A DNA stretch of 64,000 bases, from the NCBI RefSeq assembly GCF_001267925.1, contig NZ_CP011409.1, positions 4,650,001 through 4,714,000 on the forward strand, in the 5' to 3' direction. Under the pieces are notes generated by a model. It saw nothing but the letters and a program-made list of their open reading frames with translations. It was not told where the DNA came from and searched no databases. Source of the DNA: Herbaspirillum hiltneri N3. GTDB taxonomy: Bacteria; Pseudomonadota; Gammaproteobacteria; Burkholderiales; Burkholderiaceae_D. Below are positions 1-9,789 of the stretch, piece by piece. Each line of letters starts with the position of its first letter. Positions within the stretch are counted from its first letter, which is position 1. Both the position numbers and the translations under genes were made by a program.

Positions 1-1
1 G

Positions 2-1117
2 CCGACGCTGTTTTCCATGATCTGCGACAACCTGTCGCAAGCCGGACTGGCGACCGCCAATGCGCGCGTGGTGCTGGAAAAACCGCTCGGCCACGACCTC
101 GAAAGCGCCAAGGACATCAACAAGCAGGTCGGCCGCTATTTCAACGAATCGCAGATCTTCCGCATCGATCACTACCTCGGCAAAGAGGCGGTGCAAAACC
201 TGCTGGCCCTGCGCTTCGGCAACGTGCTGTTCGAACCGCTGTGGCGCCGCGAATGGATTTCCGACGTGCAGATCACCATCGCCGAAGAGCTTGGCGTAGG
301 TGGCCGCTTCGACTACTACGACACCTCGGGTGCGCTGCGCGACATGCTGCAAAACCATTTGCTGCAATTGCTGTGCATCGTCGCGATGGAACCGCCGGTA
401 TCGAATTCGGCCGATTCCGTGCGCGATGAAAAACTGAAGGTGCTGCGTTCGCTCAAACGCTTCACGCCGAGCACCCTGGCCATGAACGTGGTGCGCGGCC
501 AGTATCGCGCCGGCCATGTCAACGGCGTCGCCGTGCCCGGCTATCGCAAGGAGGAAGACGCCAATCCCGATTCGCGCACCGAGACCTTCGTTGCGGTCAA
601 GGCCGAGATCGACACCTGGCGCTGGGCCGGCGTGCCGTTCTACCTGCGCACCGGCAAGCGCATGGCCGACAGCCTGGCTGAAATCGTGGTTCGTTTCAAG
701 AGCGTGCCGCATTCGATCTTCGCGCACAATAGCCGCAGCACGCCGAATTGCCTGGTGATCCGCCTGCAGCCGGATGAAGGCCTGCACATGAACCTGATGG
801 CCAAGACCCCGGGCGACGGCATGCGCCTGAAACCGGTGGAACTGGAACTGGATTTCCGCGAAAAATTCAAGACGCCGCGCATGGAAGCCTACGAGCGCCT
901 GCTGCTCGACGTGCTGCGCGGCCAGCTCACGCTGTTCATGCGCAGCGACGAACTGGAAGCGGCCTGGGAATGGGTGGAACCGATCCTGGAACACTGGGAC
1001 CAGGAAGAAAGCGATCCGATCCCCTACAGCGCAGGCACCTGGGGCCCGGCCGCCGCCAGCGCGCTGATCGGTCGCGACGGTCTCCAGTGGCGTGAAGAAG
1101 CGCTGCCGGAAGTTTAA
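2..1117 (+). CDS. zwf: Glucose-6-phosphate 1-dehydrogenase, C-terminal part
   Basis: Oxidises glucose 6-phosphate to 6-phosphogluconolactone with NAD(P)+, the entry to the oxidative pentose phosphate and Entner-Doudoroff routes. The reading frame is open from the left edge, so the start and roughly the first 115 residues (the nucleotide-binding fold) lie outside the window. The family active-site motif [13 protein letters not shown] is near residue 54 of the 371-residue fragment, and the rest matches the C-terminal substrate/dimerisation domain (for example FYLRTGKRM). It is followed 68 bases later by hexR, a common zwf partner. Identity is very secure; only the N-terminus is missing. Confidence 0.97.
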   Translation, partial: PTLFSMICDNLSQAGLATANARVVLEKPLGHDLESAKDINKQVGRYFNESQIFRIDHYLGKEAVQNLLALRFGNVLFEPLWRREWISDVQITIAEELGVGGRFDYYDTSGALRDMLQNHLLQLLCIVAMEPPVSNSADSVRDEKLKVLRSLKRFTPSTLAMNVVRGQYRAGHVNGVAVPGYRKEEDANPDSRTETFVAVKAEIDTWRWAGVPFYLRTGKRMADSLAEIVVRFKSVPHSIFAHNSRSTPNCLVIRLQPDEGLHMNLMAKTPGDGMRLKPVELELDFREKFKTPRMEAYERLLLDVLRGQLTLFMRSDELEAAWEWVEPILEHWDQEESDPIPYSAGTWGPAAASALIGRDGLQWREEALPEV

Positions 1118-1185
1118 GTTTTAACCATGCCGCAGGATGACAACATCGTCTCGCGGCATTCCACATCGGAGACTCAGCAAAGTCC

Positions 1186-2040
1186 ATGCTACTCGACTCG
1201 ATCCGTACGCACATCAACTCGCTTTCCAAATCGGAAAAGAAGGTGGCGGCCGCCATCCTCGCCAATCCGCAACTGGCGCTGCAGGAAAACCTGACGGCGC
1301 TGGCGAAGAATGCCGAAGTGTCGGAGCCGACCGTGATCCGTTTCTGCCGCGCCATCGGCTATGAAGGCTGGCACGACTTCAAGCTGAAGCTGGCGCAAAG
1401 CCTGGCGCTGGCCTTGCCCGGTGCGGACGAATCGCTGGCGCAGGACGACCTCGCAGTGGACCTGGTCAACAAGATCTGCAGCCGCTCGATCAACACGTTG
1501 CTGGACCTGCGCAATCACCTCAATCCCGACGCCATCCAGCTGGCGCTCGACGTGCTGGCGCGCGCCAGCAAGATCGAGTTCTACGGCCAGGGCACCTCGG
1601 GCATCGTGGCCAACGATGCGCAACACAAATTCTTCCGCTCCGGTGTGCCCACCGTGGCCTACTCCGATCCACACATCCACAGCATCGCCGCCTCCCTGCT
1701 CCAACCCGGCGACGCCGTGGTGGCGATCTCGCAGCGCGGCGGCAATGCGGCGCTGCTGCGCAGCGTGCAGCTGGCGCGCAAGGGCGGCGCCGACATCATC
1801 GTGCTGGGCCCCAGCGGCACGCCGCTGGCCGAACTGGCGACTGTCCTGGTGCCGATCGATCTCAGTTTCAACATTGACCCGTACACGCCGATTTCGGCGC
1901 GCCTGGCGCATCTGGTAGTGATCGATATTCTTGCGGTGGGACTGGCGCTGCGGCGCGGCCCGGAATTCCGCAAGAAGATGCAAAATGCTCAGAAGTCGCT
2001 GCAAAAATTCGACATGCAATTCGATTCGTTCTTCCGCTGA
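1186..2040 (+). CDS. hexR: RpiR/HexR-family transcriptional regulator
   Basis: A 284-residue regulator with an N-terminal RpiR helix-turn-helix (about residues 1-77, including SEPTVIRFCRAIGYEGW) and a C-terminal SIS sugar-phosphate-binding domain (about 120-250, with FYGQGTSGIVANDAQ). HexR proteins control zwf, edd/eda and other central sugar genes and sense 2-keto-3-deoxy-6-phosphogluconate in well-studied relatives. The position between zwf and a sugar isomerase/transaldolase pair supports that role here. The start ATG is the first in frame after zwf. The name rests on context plus domain order; the effector is inferred. Confidence 0.88.
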   Translation: MLLDSIRTHINSLSKSEKKVAAAILANPQLALQENLTALAKNAEVSEPTVIRFCRAIGYEGWHDFKLKLAQSLALALPGADESLAQDDLAVDLVNKICSRSINTLLDLRNHLNPDAIQLALDVLARASKIEFYGQGTSGIVANDAQHKFFRSGVPTVAYSDPHIHSIAASLLQPGDAVVAISQRGGNAALLRSVQLARKGGADIIVLGPSGTPLAELATVLVPIDLSFNIDPYTPISARLAHLVVIDILAVGLALRRGPEFRKKMQNAQKSLQKFDMQFDSFFR

Positions 2041-2074
2041 CTCATTGGCTGATCCCTTACGCCGAGCCCTGTTC

Positions 2075-3304
2075 ATGAATTCGACTATGAAACAAACCAC
2101 CGCTTTCCGTACCCCCGCCTTCCTGCACGAACGCCTGCAACGCGACATCGGGTTCTTCACGCAGCATGCTTTCGACCCGGCCGGCGGCTTCTTCCATTAC
2201 CTCAACGATGACGGCAGCGTGTACGACAACAGCCGCCATCTGGTCAACAGCACGCGCATGGTGTTTTGCCACGCGCTGGCCTACCGTTTCAACGGCAAGG
2301 AAGAACATCGCGACGCGGTGCGCCACGGCCTCCGGTTTTTGCAGGAACAGCACTGGCAACCGAGCTACGGCGGCTATGCCTGGGTGCTCAATGACGGCGT
2401 CCCGGTCGACCGCACCCAGCATTGCTACGGCCTGGCGTTTGTGCTGCTGGCGTACGCCCATGCGCTGGAGATCGGCATCGGGGAAGCGCGCGCGCATATC
2501 GACGCCACCTTCGACCACATGGAAAAGCTGTTCTGGTCCGAACAGCACGGTCTCTACGCCGACGAAGCGACGCCTGAAGGCGTGGTCTCGGACTACCGCG
2601 GCCAGAACGCCAACATGCACAGCTGCGAAGCCTTGCTGGCCGCCTTCGAGGCGACCGGCGAACCGCGCTTCCTGCATCGCGCCGAACGCCTCGCCCGCAA
2701 CATCACGGTGCGCCAGGCCGCACTGGCGAACGGCTGGATCTGGGAACACTACAACGCCGACTGGAAGATCGACTGGGAATACAACCGGCACGACAACACC
2801 AACATGTTCCGTCCCTGGGGCTACCAGCCCGGCCACATGACCGAATGGGCCAAGCTGCTGCTGATCCTCGAGCGCCATGCCGAGCATCTGCAGGACGATG
2901 CGAGCTGGCTGGCGCCACGGGCGCGGGCGCTGTTCGACGCCACCATTCCGGTGGCATGGGACGAGGAGCACGGCGGCCTGTTCTACGGCATCGCGCCCGA
3001 CAACAGCGTCTGCGACGGCGACAAGTATTTCTGGGTGCAGGCCGAGTCGCTGGCGACCGCCTCCCTGCTGGCGCAACGCACCGGCGAAGATATCTACTGG
3101 GAAGTCTACGACCAGCTGTGGCAGTACAGCATGCAGCACCTGATCGATCAGGATCGCGGCGGCTGGTATCGCATCCTCCGGCGCGACAACCAGCGCTACG
3201 GTCCTGAAAAACCGCCGCACGGCAAGACCGACTTCTACCATCCGCTCGGCGCCTATCTGGAATCGCTGACCGCCATCGGCGCGCCGCTGCCGAAAAAGCG
3301 ATAA
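2075..3304 (+). CDS. AGE-family sugar isomerase/epimerase (YihS/mannose isomerase-like)
   Basis: A 409-residue (alpha/alpha)6-barrel protein of the N-acylglucosamine 2-epimerase superfamily. Residues R61 (NSTRMVF), H182 (NMHSCEA), H254 (PGHMTEW) and H389 (FYHPLG) are spaced exactly like the four catalytic residues I recall for the aldose-ketose isomerase YihS (R55, H176, H248, H383), each offset by six. This favours an isomerase acting on an aldose such as mannose over a GlcNAc epimerase. It starts 34 bases after hexR and precedes tal. The first ATG (2075) was used; ATG at 2087 is possible. Substrate is not proven. Confidence 0.8.
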   Translation: MNSTMKQTTAFRTPAFLHERLQRDIGFFTQHAFDPAGGFFHYLNDDGSVYDNSRHLVNSTRMVFCHALAYRFNGKEEHRDAVRHGLRFLQEQHWQPSYGGYAWVLNDGVPVDRTQHCYGLAFVLLAYAHALEIGIGEARAHIDATFDHMEKLFWSEQHGLYADEATPEGVVSDYRGQNANMHSCEALLAAFEATGEPRFLHRAERLARNITVRQAALANGWIWEHYNADWKIDWEYNRHDNTNMFRPWGYQPGHMTEWAKLLLILERHAEHLQDDASWLAPRARALFDATIPVAWDEEHGGLFYGIAPDNSVCDGDKYFWVQAESLATASLLAQRTGEDIYWEVYDQLWQYSMQHLIDQDRGGWYRILRRDNQRYGPEKPPHGKTDFYHPLGAYLESLTAIGAPLPKKR

Positions 3305-3359
3305 GCGCGATCGGCCGCGTTAGAATGTCGTTTAGTTCATTACCTCGAGATTGACTGCC

Positions 3360-4295
3360 ATGACCCAGCTAGACCAACTCAAGCAATTCACCACCATCGT
3401 GGCCGACACCGGCGACTTCCAGGCCATGAAGGCGTTCGCGCCGCAAGACGCGACCACCAATCCGTCGCTGATCCTGAAGGCGGTGCAGAAGGACGAATAC
3501 AAGCCCTTGCTGGAAAAGATCGTGCGCGAACACGCCGCGCTGAGCACGGACGGCATCATCGACCAGTTGCTGGTGGCGTTCGGGCTGGAAATCCTGAAAC
3601 TCATCCCCGGCCGCGTCTCGACCGAAACGGACGCGCGCCTGTCATTCGACACCGAAGGCACCATCGCCAAGGGTCGTGCGCTGATCAAGTTGTACGAAGC
3701 CGCCGGCATCCGGCGCGAACGCATCCTGATCAAGATTGCGTCGACCTGGGAAGGCATCCGCGCAGCGGAAGTATTGGAACAGGAAGGCATCCGCTGCAAC
3801 CTGACCCTGCTGTTCTCGTTGCCGCAAGCGATCGCCTGCGCCGACGCCAAGGTCCAGCTGATCTCGCCGTTCGTCGGCCGCATTTATGACTGGTTCAAGA
3901 AATCCTCCGGCCAGGATTACACCGGTGCCGACGACCCGGGCGTGCAATCGGTGCGCAGCATCTACACCTACTACCGCAAGTTCGGCTACGCCACCGAAGT
4001 CATGGGCGCGAGCTTCCGCAACACCTCGCAGATCGTCGAACTGGCCGGCTGCGACTTGCTGACCATCAGCCCGGACCTGCTGAAGCAGCTGGCCGAAAGC
4101 GATGCACCGGTACAACGCAAACTGAGCAAGGAAACTGCGCAATCGGCCGATCTCAAGAAAATCTCGCTGGACGAAAAGAGCTTCCGCCTGGCGCTCAACG
4201 ACGACGCCATGGCATCGGAAAAACTGTCGGAAGGCATCCGCCTGTTCTGCGCCGACGCCGTCAAGCTGGACAAGATCGTCGACGGTTTGCGCTGA
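3360..4295 (+). CDS. tal: Transaldolase
   Basis: Transfers a dihydroxyacetone unit between sedoheptulose 7-phosphate and glyceraldehyde 3-phosphate in the non-oxidative pentose phosphate pathway. The 311-residue length fits the TalB class. The N-terminal signature [13 protein letters not shown] is at about 30-42 and the Schiff-base lysine is K125 in [11 protein letters not shown]. An in-frame TTG nine bases upstream exists, but the ATG at 3360 gives the usual [11 protein letters not shown] start. It ends the sugar block and is followed by a strong bidirectional terminator. Confidence 0.97.
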   Translation: MTQLDQLKQFTTIVADTGDFQAMKAFAPQDATTNPSLILKAVQKDEYKPLLEKIVREHAALSTDGIIDQLLVAFGLEILKLIPGRVSTETDARLSFDTEGTIAKGRALIKLYEAAGIRRERILIKIASTWEGIRAAEVLEQEGIRCNLTLLFSLPQAIACADAKVQLISPFVGRIYDWFKKSSGQDYTGADDPGVQSVRSIYTYYRKFGYATEVMGASFRNTSQIVELAGCDLLTISPDLLKQLAESDAPVQRKLSKETAQSADLKKISLDEKSFRLALNDDAMASEKLSEGIRLFCADAVKLDKIVDGLR

Positions 4296-4338
4296 TTTTC
4301 ACTGATCCTCCGCCTCCTCTGCAGCGGACAGGCGAGGC

Positions 4339-4371
4339 AAAAAAAAGAGGCGACATGGTCGCCTCTTTTTT
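4339..4371. terminator. Bidirectional rho-independent terminator between tal and the ABC permease
   Basis: A 14-bp perfect stem (AAAAAAGAGGCGAC / GTCGCCTCTTTTTT) with a three-base loop. A/T tracts on both sides let it end tal on the + strand and the ABC transporter operon on the - strand. Confidence 0.9.
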
Positions 4372-4390
4372 ATGGAGAAAATCCTTCCGC

Positions 4391-5242
4391 TTACATCTTC
4401 TCGGTTTCGCCCGATTTCGGCTGCCACTTCATCAGGCGCTTCTCGATCACACCCACGGCGACGTCCAGCACCAGCGCAAACGCGGTCAGCACGACGATGC
4501 CGGCGAACACCGTGTTGATGTCGAAGCTGCCTTCCGCCTGCAGAATCAGATAGCCGACGCCGCGCGCCGAACCCAGGTATTCACCCACCACGGCGCCGAC
4601 GAAGGCCAGGCCGATGGAAGTATGCAAGCTTGAAAACACCCACGAGGTCGCCGACGGCAGATAGACCGTGCGCAGCAATTGACGCGCGTTGGCGCCGAGC
4701 ATGCGGGCGTTGGCCAACACGACCGGGCTGACTTCCTTGACGCCCTGATAGACGTTGAAGAACACGATGAAGAACACCAGCGTCACCGCCAGCGCCACCT
4801 TGGACCAGATGCCCAGGCCGAACCACATCGCGAAGATCGGCGCCAGGATCACGCGCGGCATCGAGTTGGCGGCCTTGACGTAAGGATCGAGGATCGCCGA
4901 CGCCACCGGCGACAACGCCAGCCACAGGCCGATGCCCAGGCCCAGCACGGTGCCGATGCCGAACGCCAGGACGGTTTCAGTCAGCGTGATCAGCAAGTGC
5001 GAATAAATTTCCGCCGGGAAGTTAAGCGTGAAGAATGTGGTGTCGCCGAAGCCGACTTCCAGCGAACCGCTGCCGACGGTGAACCACTGCCAGATGCGCA
5101 CGGCGACCTTGAGCGGTTCGCCGAAGAAGAACGCGGTCTGTTCATTGCGGGTGGCGAAGTGCCAGACCAGCAGGACCACGACCAGCACCATCAATTGCCA
5201 GAAGCGCAGGTTTTTATGACTAGGTTTGAGGAGTTTCCACAT
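4391..5242 (-). CDS. ABC transporter permease, NitT/TauT (SsuC/TauC) type
   Basis: A 283-residue inner-membrane permease with an N-terminal transmembrane segment (LMVLVVVLLVWHF) and several later hydrophobic segments typical of the BPD_transp_1 fold. The cytoplasmic coupling loop is recognisable at ANARMLGANARQLLRTVYLP. The family imports nitrate, taurine, sulfonates, pyrimidine precursors or aromatic acids. It is the last gene of an apparent five-gene operon (esterase, CoA-transferase, binding protein, ATPase, permease), starting 45 bases after the ATPase stop. Substrate cannot be told from sequence. Confidence 0.9.
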   Translation of the reverse strand: MWKLLKPSHKNLRFWQLMVLVVVLLVWHFATRNEQTAFFFGEPLKVAVRIWQWFTVGSGSLEVGFGDTTFFTLNFPAEIYSHLLITLTETVLAFGIGTVLGLGIGLWLALSPVASAILDPYVKAANSMPRVILAPIFAMWFGLGIWSKVALAVTLVFFIVFFNVYQGVKEVSPVVLANARMLGANARQLLRTVYLPSATSWVFSSLHTSIGLAFVGAVVGEYLGSARGVGYLILQAEGSFDINTVFAGIVVLTAFALVLDVAVGVIEKRLMKWQPKSGETEKM

Positions 5243-5287
5243 GATGATTCTTTGCCCGATTTTTTATAGGTGCCGGCCGCCGTTGGC

Positions 5288-6097
5288 TTAAGCCGCGGTC
5301 TTCTGTTGTTGATATCCCTTGAGCACTTCATCGCGCAGGACCGACCAGATTTGCTGGTGCAGTTCGATGAAACGCGGATGCGTGCGAATTTCGGCGACGT
5401 CGCGCGGACGCGGCAGATCGATGGTGAATTCGCCGATGGGGTGCGTGGCCGGACCGGCCGACAGCACCACCACGCGGTCCGACATGGCGATCGCTTCGTC
5501 GAGGTCATGGGTGATGAACAGCACGGCTTTTTTCTTGGCGTTCCACAGGTCGAGCACTTCGTTTTCCATCAACTGGCGGGTCTGGATGTCGAGTGCCGAA
5601 AACGGTTCATCCATCAGGATGATGTCCGGATCCATGATCAGCGTCTGCGCCAGCGCCACGCGCTTGCGCATGCCGCCGGACAGCTGGTGCGGGTAGCGGT
5701 CGCCGAAACCCTTGAGTCCGACGCGCGCCAGCCATTGTTCGCCGAGCGCCTTGGCTTCGCCGGCATCGAGGCCACGGTATTGCAGGCCGGCGATGACGTT
5801 TTCCAGCGCGCTGCGCCACGGCATCAGCGCTTCCGCCTGGAACATGTAGCCGGCGCGCTTGTTGATGCCGACCAGTTCTTCGCCGAACACCTTGATGCTA
5901 CCCGAGGAGGGTTGCAGCAGGCCGGCGCCGACGTTGAGCAGGGTCGATTTGCCGCAACCGGTCGGACCGACCACCGAGACGAACTCGCCCGGCGCGATCG
6001 CCAGCGTGGTGTTGGCAACCGCAGTGTAGCGCTGGGTGCGATCATCCTTGGAAACGAAGGTGCAGGTAATGTCGTCGAGGAAAAGTGCTGGCGTCAT
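5288..6097 (-). CDS. ABC transporter ATP-binding protein, NitT/TauT family
   Basis: A 269-residue ATPase that drives the adjacent permease. Walker A (GPTGCGKST), the signature LSGGMRKR, Walker B with D-loop (IILMDEPFSALD) and the switch histidine (FITHDLDEA) are all intact. The start chosen (MTPALFLDD) sits shortly after a purine-rich GGAG; a longer in-frame extension of 22 residues has no family resemblance and was dropped. It lies between the binding-protein gene and the permease gene in the same direction. Confidence 0.92.
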   Translation of the reverse strand: MTPALFLDDITCTFVSKDDRTQRYTAVANTTLAIAPGEFVSVVGPTGCGKSTLLNVGAGLLQPSSGSIKVFGEELVGINKRAGYMFQAEALMPWRSALENVIAGLQYRGLDAGEAKALGEQWLARVGLKGFGDRYPHQLSGGMRKRVALAQTLIMDPDIILMDEPFSALDIQTRQLMENEVLDLWNAKKKAVLFITHDLDEAIAMSDRVVVLSAGPATHPIGEFTIDLPRPRDVAEIRTHPRFIELHQQIWSVLRDEVLKGYQQQKTAA

Positions 6098-6249
6098 AGC
6101 GAGGAGTCTCCGGCCAGGCCGAATTCTTGTACGTTGAAAAAAACATCGGTAAGGATGGCGCATGCTGCATCGTCATCGCAAAAAATACGGTGCGGCAAAT
6201 TGCAGACGGGCACCCGAAGGCGCCCGTGTATTTTGCCTTTGTTCAATGC

Positions 6250-7287
6250 CTACTTGTGCTTGGCATTGGCCTTCTTGGCAAATTCGTTGGTGTAAGTCCT
6301 GGACAGGTCGATCTTCTTGGTGGCCAGGTCAGGCTCAAACGCTTGCAGCGTGCGCAGCGCAGTGGCGGGGCCGGCGTCCGGGAAGATGCCGTCCGGCGAC
6401 ATCGCTTCGCGCACTTTCAGGAAAGCCGAAATGTACAGCGCACGGTCGCCCAGCAGATAGCTCTCCGGCACCGCCTTGATGATGTCGGAAGGACCGGCCT
6501 GCTGGATCCATTTGAGCGCACGCACCATGGCGTTGGTCAGCGCCTGGGTGGTGTTCGGATACTTCTTGATGAAGGCTTCCGGCGCATACAGCGTGGCTGC
6601 CGGCATCGGGCCGCCGAACACGGCGTTGGTGTCCTTCAGCGTACGGGTGTCGGCGATGGTCTTGATTTCGTTCTTTTGTTCCAGCATGGAGATGACCGGA
6701 TCCAGGTTGGCGATCGCATCGATCTGGCCGGAGCGCAGCGCCGACAAGGCGCCTGCCGCGGCGCCGACACCGATGAAGGAGACGTCGGTCGGCTTGAGGC
6801 CGGCCTTGGCCAGCACGAAGCTGGCCATGATGCTGGTCGAGGAACCCGGCGCGGTGACGCCGATCTTCTTGCCCTTCAGGTCGGCCACGCTCTTGTAGTT
6901 CGGCATGGTCTTGTTGCTGACGGCCAGCACGATCTGCGGTGCGCGGCCTTGCAGCACGAAGGCGACGATGGGCTGGTTCTTTGCCTGCATGTTGATGGTG
7001 TGCTCGTAAGCGCCGGACACCACGTCCGCGCTGCCGCCCACCATGGCTTGCAGCGCCTTGGCGCCGCCGGCGAAGTCGGAGATCTCGACTTGCAGGCCTT
7101 CATCCTTGAAGTAACCCAGCTGCTCGGCGACCGTCAGCGGCAGGTAGTAGAACAGGTTCTTGCCGCCGACGGCGATGGAGACCTTCGGTTTTTCCAGCGC
7201 CTGGGCGAACAGGTTGGTGTTGAACGTCAGGTAGCCGGCCAGGAACAGCGCCAGGGCGATGGCGAATTGCTTCAGGTTGAATTTCAT
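6250..7287 (-). CDS. ABC transporter substrate-binding protein (NMT1/THI5/SsuA-like)
   Basis: A 345-residue periplasmic binding protein with an N-terminal signal sequence (hydrophobic FAIALALFLAGYLTF, likely cut after the FAQA region). The body has the type II fold hallmarks of NitT/TauT binding proteins: YYLPLTVAEQLGYFKDEGL, GGAKALQAMVGGSADV and KGKKIGVTAPGSST. A strong ribosome site (AGGAGGAG) precedes the ATG. It sits 61 bases after the CoA-transferase gene, so the imported ligand may be what the upstream enzymes act on. Ligand unknown. Confidence 0.9.
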   Translation of the reverse strand: MKFNLKQFAIALALFLAGYLTFNTNLFAQALEKPKVSIAVGGKNLFYYLPLTVAEQLGYFKDEGLQVEISDFAGGAKALQAMVGGSADVVSGAYEHTINMQAKNQPIVAFVLQGRAPQIVLAVSNKTMPNYKSVADLKGKKIGVTAPGSSTSIMASFVLAKAGLKPTDVSFIGVGAAAGALSALRSGQIDAIANLDPVISMLEQKNEIKTIADTRTLKDTNAVFGGPMPAATLYAPEAFIKKYPNTTQALTNAMVRALKWIQQAGPSDIIKAVPESYLLGDRALYISAFLKVREAMSPDGIFPDAGPATALRTLQAFEPDLATKKIDLSRTYTNEFAKKANAKHK

Positions 7288-7348
7288 GTGGTCTCCTCCT
7301 ATGAGCTTTGCGATATCTGCTTATGTTGCGCGGCAGTTTCCACTACCG

Positions 7349-8596
7349 TCAAATGACCTTGTCTTCGCGCAACTGTGCAATTTGTGCGTCATCATACCCC
7401 AGCGAACGCAAGATTTCAGCGTTATGCTGCCCAAGCTCAGGACCGATCCATTTGGTGCCGCCCGGCGTCTCCGACAATTTCGGCGTCACCGCCGGCAACT
7501 TGATCGGCGTACCGTCGGCAAACGCATGCTGTTCGAACATGTTGCGGGCCAGGAATTGCGGATCGGTCATCATGTCCCGCACCGAGTAAATTTTACCCAC
7601 CGGCACGTCGGCCGCCTGCAAAATCGCCAGCGCATCGTCGATGGTCTTGCCGCTGCACCAGGCCTGGATCGCGCGGTCGATTTCTTCCGTACGCGGCACG
7701 CGGCCGTCGTTGCGCTCCAGTTGCGGATCGTTGGCCATGTCCGCGCGGTCAATGGCCAGCATCAGGCGTTTGAAGATGGCGTCGCCGTTGCCGGCGATCA
7801 CGATGTTCTTGCCATCGGCGGTGGTGTAGGTGTTGGACGGTACGATGCCCGGCAAGGCGCCGCCGGTGCGTTCGCGCACCACGCCGGCCTGGTCGAACTC
7901 CGGCACCAGCGATTCCATCAGGTTGAAGACCGACTCGTACAGCGCGACGTCGACCATCTGGCCCTGCCCCGCCACGCGCAGTTCGCCATCCTTGCCGTTC
8001 CAGCGGCCGCCCGTGACGTCACGGTGGCGCAGCGCCATCATGGCGCCGATGACGCCATGCAAGGCGGCGACCGAGTCGCCGATGGAAATGCCGATACGCA
8101 CCGGCGGACGGTCCTGATGGCCCGATACGTAACGGATGCCACCCATCGATTCGCCAATCGCGCCGAAGCCGGGCAAGTCCTTCAGCGGCCCGGTCTGGCC
8201 GTAGCCGGACAGGCGCACCATGATGGTGGCGGGATTGAGTTTCTTCAGGTCTTCGTAACCGAGGTTCCACTTCTCAAGCACGCCGGGGCGGTAGTTCTCG
8301 ATGATGATGTCGGCTTCCAGCGCCAGCTTGCGTGCGATGTCCTGGGCCTGCGGATCCTTCATGTTGAGCGTCAGGCTTTTCTTGTTGCGCGCCTGCACCG
8401 ACCACCACAGCGAGGTGCCGTCCTTGAGCACGCGCCACTGGCGCAGGGGATCGCCTACGCCGGGCGCTTCCACCTTGATGACGTCGGCGCCGAATTCAGC
8501 CAGCATGCGCGAGCAGAACGGGCCGGCGATCAGCGTGCCGAGTTCGAGTACTTTGATGCCGGCCAGCGGGCCGGACGATGGTGTCGTCGTTGTCAT
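7349..8596 (-). CDS. Class III CoA-transferase (CaiB/BaiF family)
   Basis: A 415-residue family III CoA-transferase, which moves CoA between carboxylic acids. Family signatures are LAGIKVLELGTLIAGPF at the N-terminus, VIKVEAPGVGDPLR, and the catalytic aspartate in MVDVALYES. Members act on carnitine, formate/oxalate, succinate with citramalate or benzylsuccinate, and many uncharacterised acids. The placement between a secreted esterase and an ABC importer suggests CoA activation of an imported carboxylate; that is inference. Confidence 0.9.
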   Translation of the reverse strand: MTTTTPSSGPLAGIKVLELGTLIAGPFCSRMLAEFGADVIKVEAPGVGDPLRQWRVLKDGTSLWWSVQARNKKSLTLNMKDPQAQDIARKLALEADIIIENYRPGVLEKWNLGYEDLKKLNPATIMVRLSGYGQTGPLKDLPGFGAIGESMGGIRYVSGHQDRPPVRIGISIGDSVAALHGVIGAMMALRHRDVTGGRWNGKDGELRVAGQGQMVDVALYESVFNLMESLVPEFDQAGVVRERTGGALPGIVPSNTYTTADGKNIVIAGNGDAIFKRLMLAIDRADMANDPQLERNDGRVPRTEEIDRAIQAWCSGKTIDDALAILQAADVPVGKIYSVRDMMTDPQFLARNMFEQHAFADGTPIKLPAVTPKLSETPGGTKWIGPELGQHNAEILRSLGYDDAQIAQLREDKVI

Positions 8597-8614
8597 GAAT
8601 GAGGCAGTGGCAGG

Positions 8615-9682
8615 TTATTTCATCAATCCGTTCTTGTCCATCCAGGCCTGCACCAGCGCAGCGACCTGATCGGAGTTGCGGTCCATCATCAGCATGTGGG
8701 AGTTGCCCTTGATGCCGTGCTGCGGCAGGTCGAGCCGGTCGGCCACGCCGCCTTGCGCGCGCAGCGCCTTCTGGAATTTATTCGGCGCCACGATGTATTG
8801 CTTCCAGGACGTATTCTGATCGATGAAATCGCCCCACACAAACAGGAAAGGAATATTTTTCAGCGCCGAGATATCGACCTTGTCGGGATCGGGCGCACCT
8901 GATCCTTCGACGGCGATGATGGCCTTGATCTTGTCCGGCGCATGCAGCGCGGCATTGATGGCGAAGTTGCCGCCCTGGCTGTGCACCACGATCACGCAGG
9001 GGCAGACCTTCTGCACCAGCGCGTCGTAGGCGGTCTGCGTGGCGGCGTCGTTGGTGGCCCAGCGCGGGATGCCCTGCTTGGAAAACTGGTCGTAGGCGGC
9101 GACCGGAAACTGCGTGCCGGGATAGGCGATGCGTTTGGCCGGATCGCTGTCGTAGGACCCTGCGCCGCCGATGCGGAACAATTCCCAGCCTTCCTGTTTG
9201 GTGCGGAAGAACGGCTCGGTTTTATAGACTTCGGGATAGCGCGACCAGGATGCGCGTCCTCGCTCCACCGCATCGGTCACGTAGACGGTATGACCTTGCG
9301 TCAGGAAAAATTGTTGCCAGCCGGGGGCGCCGTCAGGTTTGGTTTCCCAGGTCGTGCCGGCGAGGCCGCCGCCGTGCCACATGAGCAGCGGATAGCGCGC
9401 GCGGGGATTTTTGAGCCTGACGAACTGGGCGTACATCTGGCCGGTTTCAAAATCGCCGTTGGGATCGACCTTGCGCGGCGCGGCGCCTTCGGTGAAGACG
9501 ATTTCGCGCGACGGCAATCCCGCCAGCGTCACCTGCCTGCCGCCGACATGGAAACTGCCGACTTCCGCGACTTCATAACTGCGATCCGCGGGCGAATCCG
9601 TGGGCGAGACTGCGCAACCGGCCAATGTCAACGCCAACGCCAGCAAGCTCGAACGACCGGAACAACGGGAAAGAAATTGCAT
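8615..9682 (-). CDS. Predicted lipoprotein alpha/beta-hydrolase (esterase-like)
   Basis: A 355-residue alpha/beta-hydrolase. The N-terminus is a lipoprotein signal (LLALALTLAGC, lipobox LAGC), so it is probably anchored outside the inner membrane. The nucleophile elbow is VVHSQGG, an oxyanion-type HGGGLAGTTWE lies upstream, and candidate acid/base residues occur in WGDFIDQ and NSHMLMM. The start MQFLSRC was chosen because GGAG is six bases upstream; two earlier in-frame ATGs lack this. It heads the CoA-transferase/ABC operon with an 18-base gap, hinting at ester hydrolysis before uptake. Confidence 0.8.
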   Translation of the reverse strand: MQFLSRCSGRSSLLALALTLAGCAVSPTDSPADRSYEVAEVGSFHVGGRQVTLAGLPSREIVFTEGAAPRKVDPNGDFETGQMYAQFVRLKNPRARYPLLMWHGGGLAGTTWETKPDGAPGWQQFFLTQGHTVYVTDAVERGRASWSRYPEVYKTEPFFRTKQEGWELFRIGGAGSYDSDPAKRIAYPGTQFPVAAYDQFSKQGIPRWATNDAATQTAYDALVQKVCPCVIVVHSQGGNFAINAALHAPDKIKAIIAVEGSGAPDPDKVDISALKNIPFLFVWGDFIDQNTSWKQYIVAPNKFQKALRAQGGVADRLDLPQHGIKGNSHMLMMDRNSDQVAALVQAWMDKNGLMK

Positions 9683-9789
9683 GTTTGTCTCCAGCATGGA
9701 TTTAATCATCCCTGACGTCTGCTCTGTGGCAGATCGTCCGTCATGATGCGCTGATCTTCGCGGCGTCGGATGGTCCGATGGTCGGATGA

